A DNA stretch of 40,390 nucleotides from a virus. Every line of letters starts with the position of its first letter. Position 1 is the stretch's first letter. Both the position numbers and the translations under genes were made by a program. Below the pieces are notes generated by a model. It saw nothing but the letters and a program-made list of their open reading frames with translations, was not told where the DNA came from and ran no database searches. Positions 15,470 to 23,159 of this stretch are shown piece after piece. The stretch spans positions 1 to 40,390 of the IMG/VR virus record IMGVR_UViG_3300023112_000039; one strand, written 5' to 3'.

Positions 15470-15628
15470 TTACTTCCCTGCTCCGAGGCGGTACTCCTCA
15501 ACCTCTCGCACCAGAGCCGTGATGCTTCCGGTCTTGGTTTTAAACTTTACAGTCGTTTCGTTCCGGCTGATTTCTTGAAGACCATACCACGCCGGTCGCT
15601 TTTCGAAAATCCTGGGTTCTGCTTTCAT
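15470..15628 (-). CDS. Small protein of unknown function (52 residues)
   Basis: ATG at 15628 with an AAGGAAA site, stop TAA at 15472..15470. It reads MKAEPRIFEKRPAWYGLQEI ... NETTVKFKTKTGSITALVRE, a compact beta-type sequence. It fills the gap before the acidic HeH-like gene in the same direction, 26 bases from that gene. No family recognised. Confidence 0.6.
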   Translation of the reverse strand: MKAEPRIFEKRPAWYGLQEISRNETTVKFKTKTGSITALVREVEEYRLGAGK

Positions 15629-15773
15629 GGCTTAATTTTTCCTTTTTTTTGTGTATCGCCCATGTACATCAACCACCTTTGTGTATCGTATTTGGCGGTT
15701 TATGAGCGACAACATATAACCGCCAGTTGATGACGACCGGATTACCGGCGGTATAACATGGTGTTGAGTTTAA
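15629..15773 (-). promoter_or_regulatory. Intergenic region with direct and inverted repeats
   Basis: Holds two copies of TTTGTGTATCG (15648-15658 and 15678-15688, 30 bases apart, about three helical turns). A perfect inverted repeat GGCGGTT/AACCGCC (15694-15700, 15718-15724) and a further GGCGGT at 15746 follow. No clear sigma70 promoter was found. The spacing suggests a protein-binding site for regulating the small genes downstream on the minus strand. Confidence 0.35.
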
Positions 15774-16019
15774 TCAAGCAGATGGCGCTCTGACATCACT
15801 ACCTTCAAGTAGATCCTGAATAGCATCGGCTAAGGCATTGATCGTTTCACCTTCCTCAAGCTCGTAGTTTGCCAAAACTGTACCGCGAGGAATCAACACA
15901 AGATCAATGCTCTCGTCGTCCTTTGGTGCAAGGGCAATCTTTAAACCTTCCGTGTTTTTAATCCCGTTCAATCTCAGTGCCATTTGGATGTATTTTTTAT
16001 CGCCGTTATCTAATGTCAT
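15774..16019 (-). CDS. Small protein of unknown function (81 residues)
   Basis: Reads MTLDNGDKKYIQMALRLNGI ... DESIDLVLIPRGTVLANYEL and ends in an acidic helix (INALADAIQDLLEG). A GGAGAAATAAGAA site precedes the ATG. It overlaps the zinc-ribbon gene upstream by 14 bases, so the two are probably translated together. Family not recognised. Confidence 0.6.
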   Translation of the reverse strand: MTLDNGDKKYIQMALRLNGIKNTEGLKIALAPKDDESIDLVLIPRGTVLANYELEEGETINALADAIQDLLEGSDVRAPSA

Positions 16020-16173
16020 TTCTTATTTCTCCGTTTTTAGTTGTTAGTTTTGTCCCGCAAAACGGGCAATATTCTGGCTCAACAATTCGAGAGCCTTCTA
16101 GTTCTGGAATATATCGCGTGTAAAATATGTTTTTGCAAATCTCACACGATGATTCCACTAAATCAAAATCCAT
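16006..16173 (-). CDS. Small zinc-ribbon protein (55 residues)
   Basis: ATG at 16173 follows a strong GGAGGAGG site. The protein has CEIC near residue 10 and CPFC near residue 36, the two halves of a CxxC...CxxC zinc ribbon, in MDFDLVESSCEICKNIFYTR ... EPEYCPFCGTKLTTKN. It is one of about nine small Cys-pair proteins in the genome. It may bind nucleic acid or protein. The gene overlaps the next ORF. Confidence 0.7.
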   Translation of the reverse strand: MDFDLVESSCEICKNIFYTRYIPELEGSRIVEPEYCPFCGTKLTTKNGEIRNDIR

Positions 16174-16192
16174 TCAGACCTCCTCCTTTTAT

Positions 16193-16792
16193 TTAAACCA
16201 CTGGGACAAAACAAATAGCCTCGCCCCTATCAAACAACAGCTTCAGGTCAGCATCACTTATCATACACCGCCCGACACTCGCCCTCGTATCCATGAGGAA
16301 GGAGTAGTGTCCGCCACCTCTCCACCATCCACGCTTGCCGACATGACCTGTGGCACAGACGGCGTGCTTGGCCGGCGAGCAATCAGGGTTACGCACCTTG
16401 CTGTTCGACATGCTGATCCAGTTGTCGATGCTTCTGGTCATCCCCTCGTATTGGTGCAGACCGAGGACGACAGGTTGTCGGCTCACCGCCTTCAAGTACG
16501 AAGGCCAGTAGGACGTGCTTATACGTCCCTTGATATACCTCAACCGCACACACGCCTCAAGGTTGTCGCCTATGGAGGTGGGGTTGCCTTCAAACTTTTC
16601 AAGCTCCAAATGTATCGGCCAGTTATCAACGTCTATTCCCATAGCAATCAAGCATTGCCTGACAGCGTATGTAGCACAGTCTCGTTCGATATCATTCTCT
16701 CCCTGATCCAACAGCTCGCACTTAGCCATGCCCCATTTAGGTATGAGTGCGGGGCGTGATCTTTCGTCCCATATTTTATTGTCTCTTGGCAT
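16193..16792 (-). CDS. Papain-like (C1-type) cysteine peptidase domain protein
   Basis: A 199-residue protein. LLDQGENDIERDCATYAVRQ places a cysteine (about 39) in the context of the C1 active-site helix, after the LLDQG strand. HAVCATGHVGKRG (His143) and HYSFLMDTRASVG match the His/Asn half of a papain-like domain. No signal peptide is seen. It is encoded among accessory genes downstream of the tmRNA. It may process virion or host proteins or be a structural relic. It is distinct from the endolysin at 36520..37161. Confidence 0.55.
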   Translation of the reverse strand: MPRDNKIWDERSRPALIPKWGMAKCELLDQGENDIERDCATYAVRQCLIAMGIDVDNWPIHLELEKFEGNPTSIGDNLEACVRLRYIKGRISTSYWPSYLKAVSRQPVVLGLHQYEGMTRSIDNWISMSNSKVRNPDCSPAKHAVCATGHVGKRGWWRGGGHYSFLMDTRASVGRCMISDADLKLLFDRGEAICFVPVV

Positions 16793-17175
16793 TATGAGTC
16801 CTCTTTCTTCCCGCCAGCTTCAGCCGACACATGCCCGTTCTCGTACAGCCAGAGAAGCATGAGGCCCATTGCCTCTGCTAAAACAACGTGCTCACCAAAG
16901 AAATCAAAAGCAGACTTAGCGCTTTCGACAACCCAGCCTTCCTGAGTTTTTATAATGGCTGTGTCTTCCGGCAACCGCTTCCCCAGCTCGCAGGCTGTGA
17001 AGGCGGGGGCAATGTAGCACCAATCAGCCGTTGAGCACGTACCACGTTTGACGCGCTTCTCAATCCCGCTACACAGGCTCTTTACCCACACGAGATATGC
17101 GTCAGGCACCACGCCAGCCTCAGTGAGCGTAGCGAATAGCTTCTTGCTCAGTTCTAAACTTGTTGTTTCGATCAT
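16792..17175 (-). CDS. Protein of unknown function (127 residues)
   Basis: A mostly helical protein (SLELSKKLFATLTEAGVVPD ... DWCYIAPAFTACELGKRLPE ... GEHVVLAEAMGLMLLWLYEN). The WCYIAPAFTACELGKRLPE motif is reminiscent of short conserved phage proteins of unknown role, but I can name no family. ATG overlaps the stop of the upstream gene by 4 bases and its own stop abuts the peptidase start. Confidence 0.6.
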   Translation of the reverse strand: MIETTSLELSKKLFATLTEAGVVPDAYLVWVKSLCSGIEKRVKRGTCSTADWCYIAPAFTACELGKRLPEDTAIIKTQEGWVVESAKSAFDFFGEHVVLAEAMGLMLLWLYENGHVSAEAGGKKEDS

Positions 17176-17438
17176 CGCTCCACCTCCTTCCTCTTCTCTC
17201 CCTTGGTGGTCAGACCCAGCAACGCAAACCGGCGCCGGCGCTTTGCTGCGTGAAGTCGCTTGGCCTTTTTAACGGACGCCTCTGCCTCTGGATTGACGAC
17301 ATGAGGTAGTTTTTTCTTTGCGTACTTCTTGAAGTCGAAGCAGCAAACGCCAACACCGCCAGGGTAAACGGCAAAGATTCGCTTTGCGCATTTCGAGCAG
17401 TAGTGGTTGTTCGGGTTTCTCTGGTTCATTTTTTTCAT
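17172..17438 (-). CDS. Small basic Cys-motif protein (88 residues)
   Basis: The N-terminal half has YCSKCAKRIFAVYPGGVGVC C, an apparent zinc knuckle (CxxC plus CC). The C-terminal half is strongly basic (KKAKRLHAAKRRRRFALL). This pattern suggests nucleic-acid binding. The start could be M1 or M4. No family recognised. Confidence 0.55.
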   Translation of the reverse strand: MKKMNQRNPNNHYCSKCAKRIFAVYPGGVGVCCFDFKKYAKKKLPHVVNPEAEASVKKAKRLHAAKRRRRFALLGLTTKGEKRKEVER

Positions 17439-17497
17439 GTTAGCGCCCTCCGCGTGCGCGTTTGTGTTACGTATTTTGTTTTCTCGAAAGCGTAACG

Positions 17498-17938
17498 CTA
17501 CTTGCTTTTGCTTAACTCACGCTTGCGCTCCGTTAACTCCTTGCGCTTGGCCTCGATCTCTGCCATCTCCTGCGTTTTTTTCAGCTCTTGGTGTTCGTTT
17601 CTATCGATTCTGACCTCGCGCCCGCACAGCTTGCAGGTTTTGCAAAGTGCGGTAGCTTGTCCAATGTAGTGATCGGTTCCCCGAATTGCTATGGTTGCGG
17701 GAACATCTATGCCCCCCGCCTCCCACTCCTCATGAGGGCAAAGCTTTTCAACGATACTCTCAAGGATCTCGATATCGGTCTCGGCATCTGCAATGTCTTC
17801 GGCAAAACCTACGTAATCGTCGATCTGTTTTTGTTGCCGCCTCTGCCGTTTAGCGACTCCGATGTATAGGGTCACGTCCGCGGCCGATATTGCGATCAGT
17901 CCCGCGACGAATATGATTCCTGCTAATGCTTCACTCAT
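17498..17938 (-). CDS. Membrane-anchored protein with coiled coil and zinc-ribbon motif
   Basis: The start is ATG 17938, with an AAAGGAGGAGAAATC site. The longer frame to 18247 would run through the tmRNA and is rejected. The 146-residue product has one N-terminal transmembrane helix (ALAGIIFVAGLIAISAADVT), a basic stop-transfer segment and a helical stretch. A CPHEEW / CKTCKLCG zinc-ribbon-like pair follows, then a charged C-terminal coiled coil. It is the first gene after the tmRNA. Role unknown. Confidence 0.65.
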   Translation of the reverse strand: MSEALAGIIFVAGLIAISAADVTLYIGVAKRQRRQQKQIDDYVGFAEDIADAETDIEILESIVEKLCPHEEWEAGGIDVPATIAIRGTDHYIGQATALCKTCKLCGREVRIDRNEHQELKKTQEMAEIEAKRKELTERKRELSKSK

Positions 17939-17950
17939 GATTTCTCCTCC

Positions 17951-17984
17951 TTTTTTTATTAAAAGCGTAACGCTTTGTTTTAAT
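17951..17984 (-). terminator. Hairpin after the tmRNA, possible weak terminator
   Basis: On the minus strand AAAGCG, TTA, CGCTTTT form a short stem with a few flanking A-T pairs. It lies between the tmRNA 3' end and the ribosome site of the membrane-protein gene. GC content is low and the U run short, so some readthrough into the small-gene cluster is likely. The AGCGTTACGCT core recurs elsewhere in the genome. Confidence 0.35.
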
Positions 17985-18000
17985 GTTTCTAACAAGGTAC

Positions 18001-18420
18001 TGGAGGTGGGGGGAATCGAACCCCCGTGTTGTAACCCTTCCGACCCAACGTTTACGACAATCAGCACGTTATTCATGCGTGCAACTATCCGGTTATGACA
18101 TACCGACAAACAGGGACAACCGGCGACCCTCACGGGACGGAGTTGAATTCCACCAGTCTGTTTTTTTGCCTCGTCAGACCGAGGGTTCTTTTCACGAGTC
18201 GTGATTTGTTGGCGTCCGGATTCCTCTCGCATCCTTCCGGGCCTCACCTCGCGGGAGCTTCATTGACGAATCAACGATTAAGCAGCGATTGCAGACAGTG
18301 CCTGCGGGAACTGGATTACTTTCGTAGCAGTTGTGTTTTGATTGATTATTAAGGAGGCCAACAATCATCCTCCTGTCGTAGTTGAGAATTCAATGGCACA
18401 GTCGAAACCATATCACCCCC
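18001..18420 (-). ncRNA. ssrA: tmRNA (transfer-messenger RNA), phage-encoded
   Basis: The 5' end GGGGGTGATATGGTTTCGAC (18420..18401) and the 3' end with T-arm GGGGG-TTCGATT-CCCCC and CACCTCCA (18008..18001) are the two halves of a tmRNA tRNA-like domain. The 7-bp acceptor pairs GGGGGTG with CACCTCC and has the G3-U70 wobble needed for alanine charging. The 3' CCA is not encoded. PK1 is visible: AGGAGG (18374..18369) pairs with CCTCCT (18357..18352), and loop bases pair with AATCA downstream. The resume codon GCT at 18328 starts the tag ATKVIQFPQALSAIAA, with TAA at 18280..18278. It would rescue stalled ribosomes and mark proteins for proteolysis. Phage structural genes lie on both sides, so it is part of the phage genome. 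Confidence 0.93.
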
Positions 18421-18465
18421 GATGTAAAAGAACAGTGAGCTTTGGAACCCCTTAGCTCGATTCCA

Positions 18466-18493
18466 ACTATAGGGAAGTGCCGCCGGTTTGCAA
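18466..18493 (-). promoter_or_regulatory. Sigma70-like promoter for the tmRNA
   Basis: On the minus strand TTGCAA (18493..18488), a 16-base spacer and TATAGT (18471..18466, five of six consensus) lie about 46 bases before the mature tmRNA 5' end. The short leader would be trimmed by RNase P/E-type processing. It would allow tmRNA expression apart from the late operon. Confidence 0.5.
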
Positions 18494-18518
18494 CGGTAAA
18501 GATAATTTATTTTAGAGC

Positions 18519-19844
18519 CTAAACGTCCAGAACGGGCGTGGCATAACATCCGCAGTTAATCAGAACACCAGGAGGCGCTTTTTCTCCGGTTCTCAGGTCT
18601 GCAACTGGGGGATTGTTGAGGTCATAGATATAACCGTTCAACCCGTTCGGTGGCTCTGACCGTCCGTCCCAGCGGGTTTTATGATATGACCGAGGCTCTT
18701 TGCTTCTACCACCGTGATTCCACTTGGCTTTCGTAATGCCAGCGTTCCTCATGGCTTCCTCAGCAAGCTGATTATAAATCTTGTCGGTCTGATCCTTGGC
18801 GATGAGTTTCGCCCGACGCTCTGTTATTCCGCCGATCTTCTGAATTTCCTTTATCAGCCTCGGACGGTTGCCTCCGGTTTTCAGCGAGTCAAGCACGGCC
18901 TTCTCAATGCGGTCAAAGTACTGCTCTCCGATTGACTTGATCAGATCGACGTTTGTTTTTACCGCCTCTTGCGCGAAAGAAATATTTTCAGTCGTGAGGA
19001 TTTGACCGGGAAGCAACAACGAACTCTGCTGGCTCTCCACCATCGGCTTGATTGAGTTGATAAAAGACGCGCTGGCGTGCTTTGCCTGCTTCTGAAGGAA
19101 TCTCACGGCAGTGATGCGACCGGCCCGCGTTAGGATGCGCTCAAACTCCACCTTTAACTCTTCGGTTTTCGCCTGAAGAGATGCGGGGTCTATGTCCAAA
19201 TCCTCGGCAATGCTTCCCCGGCAGTACGTTTTGAACTCGTCAAAGCTCATTTCTCGGATGTCTCCAAAGCCCTTCCATCCTTCCTCGTAATTCTTGAAGT
19301 ATGCCGCTTTTGCGGATTTGGCAGACCCGAAGCCCAGCATACACTTTTCTTCGTCGAACTCTCCATCACTGTGGTTCACCTGCCGAATCACAAACACCTT
19401 GTCCGAGAAAGGGCGGGCGTCGTTGATAAATACGTCGATGTGGTCGCCGTCGAACCCTAGAGTTCCAAGCACGCGCCCGTAGGTGTGGCGCATCTTCTGA
19501 GACCACTCTTTGCCGTCCTGATCCTTTCCGCTGCGAACTGAGCCGGCAGGGTTTTCGATCGACAGGCGCAACCCGCAATAGTTTAGCTTTCCGGTTTTGT
19601 AGTTCTCGGCTTTGATCTGCGCTTCGGTTGGGGTCGTGTTGGTCTGCCTGCATGCCTCGATCACGTCTTCGCGTGTCGGCTCCGTCATGGCGTCAGAGGT
19701 AAAGGCTGTGTCTCGCCTTGGCTGAGGAGACGCTTTTACGGCTCTTACCATAGCTTTTTCCATAGCCAGAACCATGACGCGCAACTCGCGGGCGTACCAG
19801 TTTTTAATCAGCACGCTGGGTTTTAATGGATTTCCTTGGATCAT
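18519..19844 (-). CDS. Minor head protein (Mu F/SPP1 gp7-like) with inserted pyrophosphatase-like domain
   Basis: A 441-residue protein. Residues about 330-441 (RPRLIKEIQKIGGITERRAK ... WNHGGRSKEPRSYHKTRWDG ... PGVLINCGCYATP) are the phage Mu F/SPP1 gp7 minor head domain. Residues about 70-208 form another domain: LRLSIENPAGSVRSGKD, MRHTYGRVLGTLGFDGDHID, VFVIRQVNHSDGEFDEEKCM. This matches the InPase-type domain described in phage polyvalent proteins. DGDHIDVF resembles the acidic pyrophosphatase signature. The gene follows the portal, the usual position. The added domain might hydrolyse pyrophosphate or be structural. Confidence 0.82.
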   Translation of the reverse strand: MIQGNPLKPSVLIKNWYARELRVMVLAMEKAMVRAVKASPQPRRDTAFTSDAMTEPTREDVIEACRQTNTTPTEAQIKAENYKTGKLNYCGLRLSIENPAGSVRSGKDQDGKEWSQKMRHTYGRVLGTLGFDGDHIDVFINDARPFSDKVFVIRQVNHSDGEFDEEKCMLGFGSAKSAKAAYFKNYEEGWKGFGDIREMSFDEFKTYCRGSIAEDLDIDPASLQAKTEELKVEFERILTRAGRITAVRFLQKQAKHASASFINSIKPMVESQQSSLLLPGQILTTENISFAQEAVKTNVDLIKSIGEQYFDRIEKAVLDSLKTGGNRPRLIKEIQKIGGITERRAKLIAKDQTDKIYNQLAEEAMRNAGITKAKWNHGGRSKEPRSYHKTRWDGRSEPPNGLNGYIYDLNNPPVADLRTGEKAPPGVLINCGCYATPVLDV

Positions 19845-19850
19845 AAATGT

Positions 19851-21506
19851 TTAATCCAAATAGTTCCGACCACCGCTTGTCGTTTCCCGGTACTGCCTGC
19901 CGGATTCCGTGGTCTTAACCGGCCCCAGATCCTTCTTGCCGCCCTTTTCCTCGTCTCCCTTCAAAAGCTCTCCTGCAAGCTTCTCGGCGTCGTCGTCTAA
20001 ATCCTCCTGAGACTCTGAGACGTCGGAAAGGGTGCTGTATCTCGACCCCTCTTCCGTCCGGATGATGTCGCGAATCTCTTCTGGGTCAACGATCCCGCCC
20101 ATGACATAAGTGGAGTCGACCTGCGCTCTGATGTTCTCGACCTCTGCCAGCTCTTTGTCTGTCGGCGCGTCAACGGGGTTGAACGTGACGACCAGAGGGA
20201 TATCTTCCCCGTACTTCGATTTCGTGTAAAGCGCGTTGTGCATCTTAATCAGTGGCGTGAAGTCGTGCTTCTGGATCTCTTGAAGCGTCTGGGAGTAATC
20301 CTTGAACTCATACTCTCCGGTAGCGTTGAAGCCCTTCGGCGTGGTCTTGAGGAGCTTTGTTGCGGGCATCTCCGCAATGCTGGCTACAAGCTGATACTGA
20401 GTCATGATAACCTCGTCGAGATTTCCGAGGCTGGTGTCGATCTGTGAAACCTGGTCGCCCTGTCGCTTAAACCACACTGCGAAGTTGTCGCGCATGTATG
20501 AGATTGCTTTTACGATAGCGTTCGCCTCGTCTGGATTAGCGATAAGGTTCTCAACGTCGGCGTCGGCAATCAGCATACGCTTTGACATTGCCAGCAAAGG
20601 AACCTCGTTCGCGGTCTTCTCCGCAGCATACACTCGCTCATAAATCATTTGCGTGAGCGGAACCCCGCCATAATAGTAAGTGGGCTTCAGAATGTCCGGA
20701 ACAACGGTGTTTACGACCTTAATACACCACGACCGATGAACGAGCTTCCCGCCCCCGATCTTCCACCATGTCGGCTCGTAAAAGTGCAGGCTGGCGGGGT
20801 TACTGGCTGAGTCGGCATCGAGCTGAGGCGAAACCCAGTAAGGCTCAACAATCGTGAAGCCTTTGTATGTTCCCTTTTTGATTCCGTCGATGTTGAACGG
20901 CTTTGACATATCCGCGCCGTCGACCACTGGGATTGCAATCGCGATTCCGAACGTCTTTTTGTTGATCGTCAGGCGCTGGCAGATTCCCGGTATGCCGAAC
21001 TTGTCTTCGGATACCTCTTTGATTTCAACGAGCTTCTCCTCGTCGACTTCCTTTTCTTCGCCCTCGGATCCCTTTTTGTTGTTCTCGGCATAGGTCAGAA
21101 CGTAGTCGGGGGCCATCGCGTCTTCTGCCGGGATCGAGCAAGCGGCATCAATCATGTGGTTTTGCCGGAGTAATGAGCAGGCCTGCCAGCCGATGAAGCC
21201 ATGCGCGGCGTAGAACTCCAGAATCTTGCCTGGCACGTCGTTCGGGTAAAGCGTGGTCGTGTCAAAGCTCGAATCCATTACGGCGGCCATTGCGTCCTCA
21301 TCCATTGCGACGCCCTCGGCGGTGACGGGCTTGAGGCTGTCGTGTTTGCGCTGGAAGTGCTTTGCCAGAATAGCCGCCTTGTCGAGCTTCGGAGGATCCC
21401 AGTTGGCGGCGGCTCGCTCGGCTGCCTTTTGGGCGAGCGTCTTTTTCTTAGGCTTCTCGGCTTCTGTTGCGGGGGTCTTTTTTTTGCGTCTGGTGAAAAT
21501 ACTCAT
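19851..21506 (-). CDS. Portal protein (DUF1073-like)
   Basis: A 551-residue protein. After a basic N-terminus, the segments GKILEFYAAHGFIGWQACSL, MIDAACSIPAEDAMAPDYVL, HFYEPTWWKIGGGKLVHRSW and MTQYQLVASIAEMPATKLLK match DUF1073-type portals. The C-terminus (QYRETTSGGRNYLD) is short and lacks the fused Acb1-type anti-CBASS domain seen in some relatives. It forms the dodecameric DNA gateway. Start and stop abut the terminase and minor head genes. Confidence 0.85.
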   Translation of the reverse strand: MSIFTRRKKKTPATEAEKPKKKTLAQKAAERAAANWDPPKLDKAAILAKHFQRKHDSLKPVTAEGVAMDEDAMAAVMDSSFDTTTLYPNDVPGKILEFYAAHGFIGWQACSLLRQNHMIDAACSIPAEDAMAPDYVLTYAENNKKGSEGEEKEVDEEKLVEIKEVSEDKFGIPGICQRLTINKKTFGIAIAIPVVDGADMSKPFNIDGIKKGTYKGFTIVEPYWVSPQLDADSASNPASLHFYEPTWWKIGGGKLVHRSWCIKVVNTVVPDILKPTYYYGGVPLTQMIYERVYAAEKTANEVPLLAMSKRMLIADADVENLIANPDEANAIVKAISYMRDNFAVWFKRQGDQVSQIDTSLGNLDEVIMTQYQLVASIAEMPATKLLKTTPKGFNATGEYEFKDYSQTLQEIQKHDFTPLIKMHNALYTKSKYGEDIPLVVTFNPVDAPTDKELAEVENIRAQVDSTYVMGGIVDPEEIRDIIRTEEGSRYSTLSDVSESQEDLDDDAEKLAGELLKGDEEKGGKKDLGPVKTTESGRQYRETTSGGRNYLD

Positions 21507-22747
21507 TAGAACATTCCTCGTTTTTCCATGTCGTTTTCAAAGGCATATCTGCAATCGTCGATACCGTGGTTGTTCTTGTCCGGATAATCGCTCTTGAACT
21601 CGCCATTCTTTAATCGTTCATGCTCGTACATGCTAAATTCCCGCCAAGCATTCGGGCACCTCTTCTGATCTATAACAATTGCATGCAGTTTTTGCAACCA
21701 TTTGATTCCATACCGCACGCTGTCCTTGCCCTTGATCGCGCCTCTGATGTTGATCCCGGCCTGCCGGAATTCTGCGATCGACTTCGGCTCTGCGCTGTCT
21801 CCGGTGATCAACTCTCGCCCGATGTCCTTCTCTTTAATCTTCTCGATTGCCTCATCGTTCAGCATCCCTACCTTAAAAATCTCGTCGTAAACGTAGATGG
21901 TTCGGCGCGTTTTGTCATATTCGTAGTGGTGATACGAGAACGGATCAACAGCAAAGCCCCAGTCGAGACCTTTTCGGAGGTTCGAGAAGCCTTTGATTTC
22001 CTCGTCGGTAATGGTCCGGCTGGTGAGGTTGCCGAAGATCGCGCCACCGGTTCCCGTGATTTCCCCCAGGTATTCGTGATTGTATGCGCGCTCGTCCTGC
22101 TCTTTAAGCAATAAGGCCTCGATAAAAAAGGCCTCCCCAAGCCATTCTTTTGGGACGCTGAGGTAGTCGGACGTGTGAACGTGGCGGTTTGCGACCTCTT
22201 TGCCGGCCTCAAAGTTTACCCAGTTCGCAGCGGTTTGGGGCGGGTTATAGCTGTAAAAATACGTGAACTTATCACCGCCCCGCATATATGATTGAACAAC
22301 GGATCGGATTTCGGCTATTCCGTCGTACTGCTCTAGCTCCTCGAACCAGCCGAACATGAAATATCCGAAGGGCATCTTCTGTGATTTGCTCTTGCGGGGG
22401 TCGTCCAGTCCCTTAAACACGATCTTCTGACCGGTCGGGATGTACGTTATTTCGAGCGGAGAGACGGTTGCTCTAAAGTATTTCGACACACCCAGAACGT
22501 CAATCGCCCATAAAACCTGGTTGTAAACACTGCTTCTGAGGTCGCAGGCATACTTTCGAAAGCAGACCGCGTGAGCGTCTGGGTTCTTCATTATTCCCAA
22601 AACGACCTGCAGGGAGATGAACGACGATTTCGTTGACCCCCTGCCGCCACGAAACCACCAGTGAACGAATCCAGACCCAGCCTTTATCATCCGGTGGACT
22701 TTGCTGAAGCTGGGGGCGATTAGGTCGCTTAGTCTGACCTCCGACAT
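21506..22747 (-). CDS. terL: Terminase large subunit (PBSX/SPP1-type)
   Basis: A 413-residue protein with both enzyme halves. Walker A is WWFRGGRGSTKSS (residues about 30-42), and Walker B is FMFGWFEELEQ. The RNase H-like nuclease has GLDWGFAVDPF, ELITGDSAEPKSIAEFRQAG and NNHGIDDCRYA carrying the metal-binding acidic residues. This is the packaging motor. The SPP1-like type would suit headful packaging, which agrees with a circularly permuted genome. The ATG lies 2 bases from the small-subunit stop. Confidence 0.93.
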   Translation of the reverse strand: MSEVRLSDLIAPSFSKVHRMIKAGSGFVHWWFRGGRGSTKSSFISLQVVLGIMKNPDAHAVCFRKYACDLRSSVYNQVLWAIDVLGVSKYFRATVSPLEITYIPTGQKIVFKGLDDPRKSKSQKMPFGYFMFGWFEELEQYDGIAEIRSVVQSYMRGGDKFTYFYSYNPPQTAANWVNFEAGKEVANRHVHTSDYLSVPKEWLGEAFFIEALLLKEQDERAYNHEYLGEITGTGGAIFGNLTSRTITDEEIKGFSNLRKGLDWGFAVDPFSYHHYEYDKTRRTIYVYDEIFKVGMLNDEAIEKIKEKDIGRELITGDSAEPKSIAEFRQAGINIRGAIKGKDSVRYGIKWLQKLHAIVIDQKRCPNAWREFSMYEHERLKNGEFKSDYPDKNNHGIDDCRYAFENDMEKRGMF

Positions 22748-22748
22748 T

Positions 22749-23159
22749 TTACTCCTCTACGTCGTCAAGGATTTGCGGGGCTTTATCGACCTTCATATCG
22801 ATTTCTTGCTTGTCTTTCCATCCGAAGTTTTTAAGGGCGAAAATTGCTCCGGAAGGGTTGCCAAACCTTAGCATTTCCTCGTACTCTCGCTCGATAAAAG
22901 TGCGAGCCTTTTTTAATGTGCAAGAAAACTTTTCCCGCTTTTCGTAATCATAAAAGCTTTGCCGGTCGCAAAAACCTAAGAATAAACAAAGGTCTGTCAT
23001 GGTGGGGCAGGGAACCTCTACTACATCCCCGAGCTTCGTTGTAATCTGCTTTGAGCGCATTCCTCCGTCATTAAAATACGCCTCAATCTTCGCGTCGAGT
23101 TCTTCAACGGTTGCAAATTTTGGAGGCCGTCCCCCCGGATGCTTTTCTTTCTCACTCAT
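22749..23159 (-). CDS. terS: Terminase small subunit
   Basis: About 136 residues from ATG 23159, which has an AGGGGG site 6 bases upstream. The ATG at 23165 has none. HPGGRPPKFATVEELDAKIE, YFNDGG and PTMTDLCLFLGFCDRQSFYD form a helix-turn-helix-type DNA-recognition unit typical of phage small terminases. A helical oligomerisation region and GAIFALKNFGWKDKQEID follow. It selects phage DNA for packaging and hands it to the large subunit encoded next. Confidence 0.87.
   Translation of the reverse strand: MSEKEKHPGGRPPKFATVEELDAKIEAYFNDGGMRSKQITTKLGDVVEVPCPTMTDLCLFLGFCDRQSFYDYEKREKFSCTLKKARTFIEREYEEMLRFGNPSGAIFALKNFGWKDKQEIDMKVDKAPQILDDVEE

Noticed and set aside
18001-18060. Ordinary tRNA at the TTCGATT T-arm
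   Set aside because: No anticodon arm or normal D-arm nearby; the partner 5' half lies 360 bases away, so it is a tmRNA end.
17939-18247. Long N-terminal extension of the membrane-protein gene
   Set aside because: It would translate through the tmRNA. A strong ribosome site precedes the internal ATG at 17938.
18001-18420. Prophage attachment scar in a host ssrA gene
   Set aside because: Full-length tmRNA lies between co-oriented phage genes, no integrase is present, and the genome closes on itself elsewhere.
19851-21506. Acb1 anti-CBASS domain fused to the portal
   Set aside because: The C-terminus ends soon after the portal core in a short polar tail; no extra domain with HxT-type motifs was seen.
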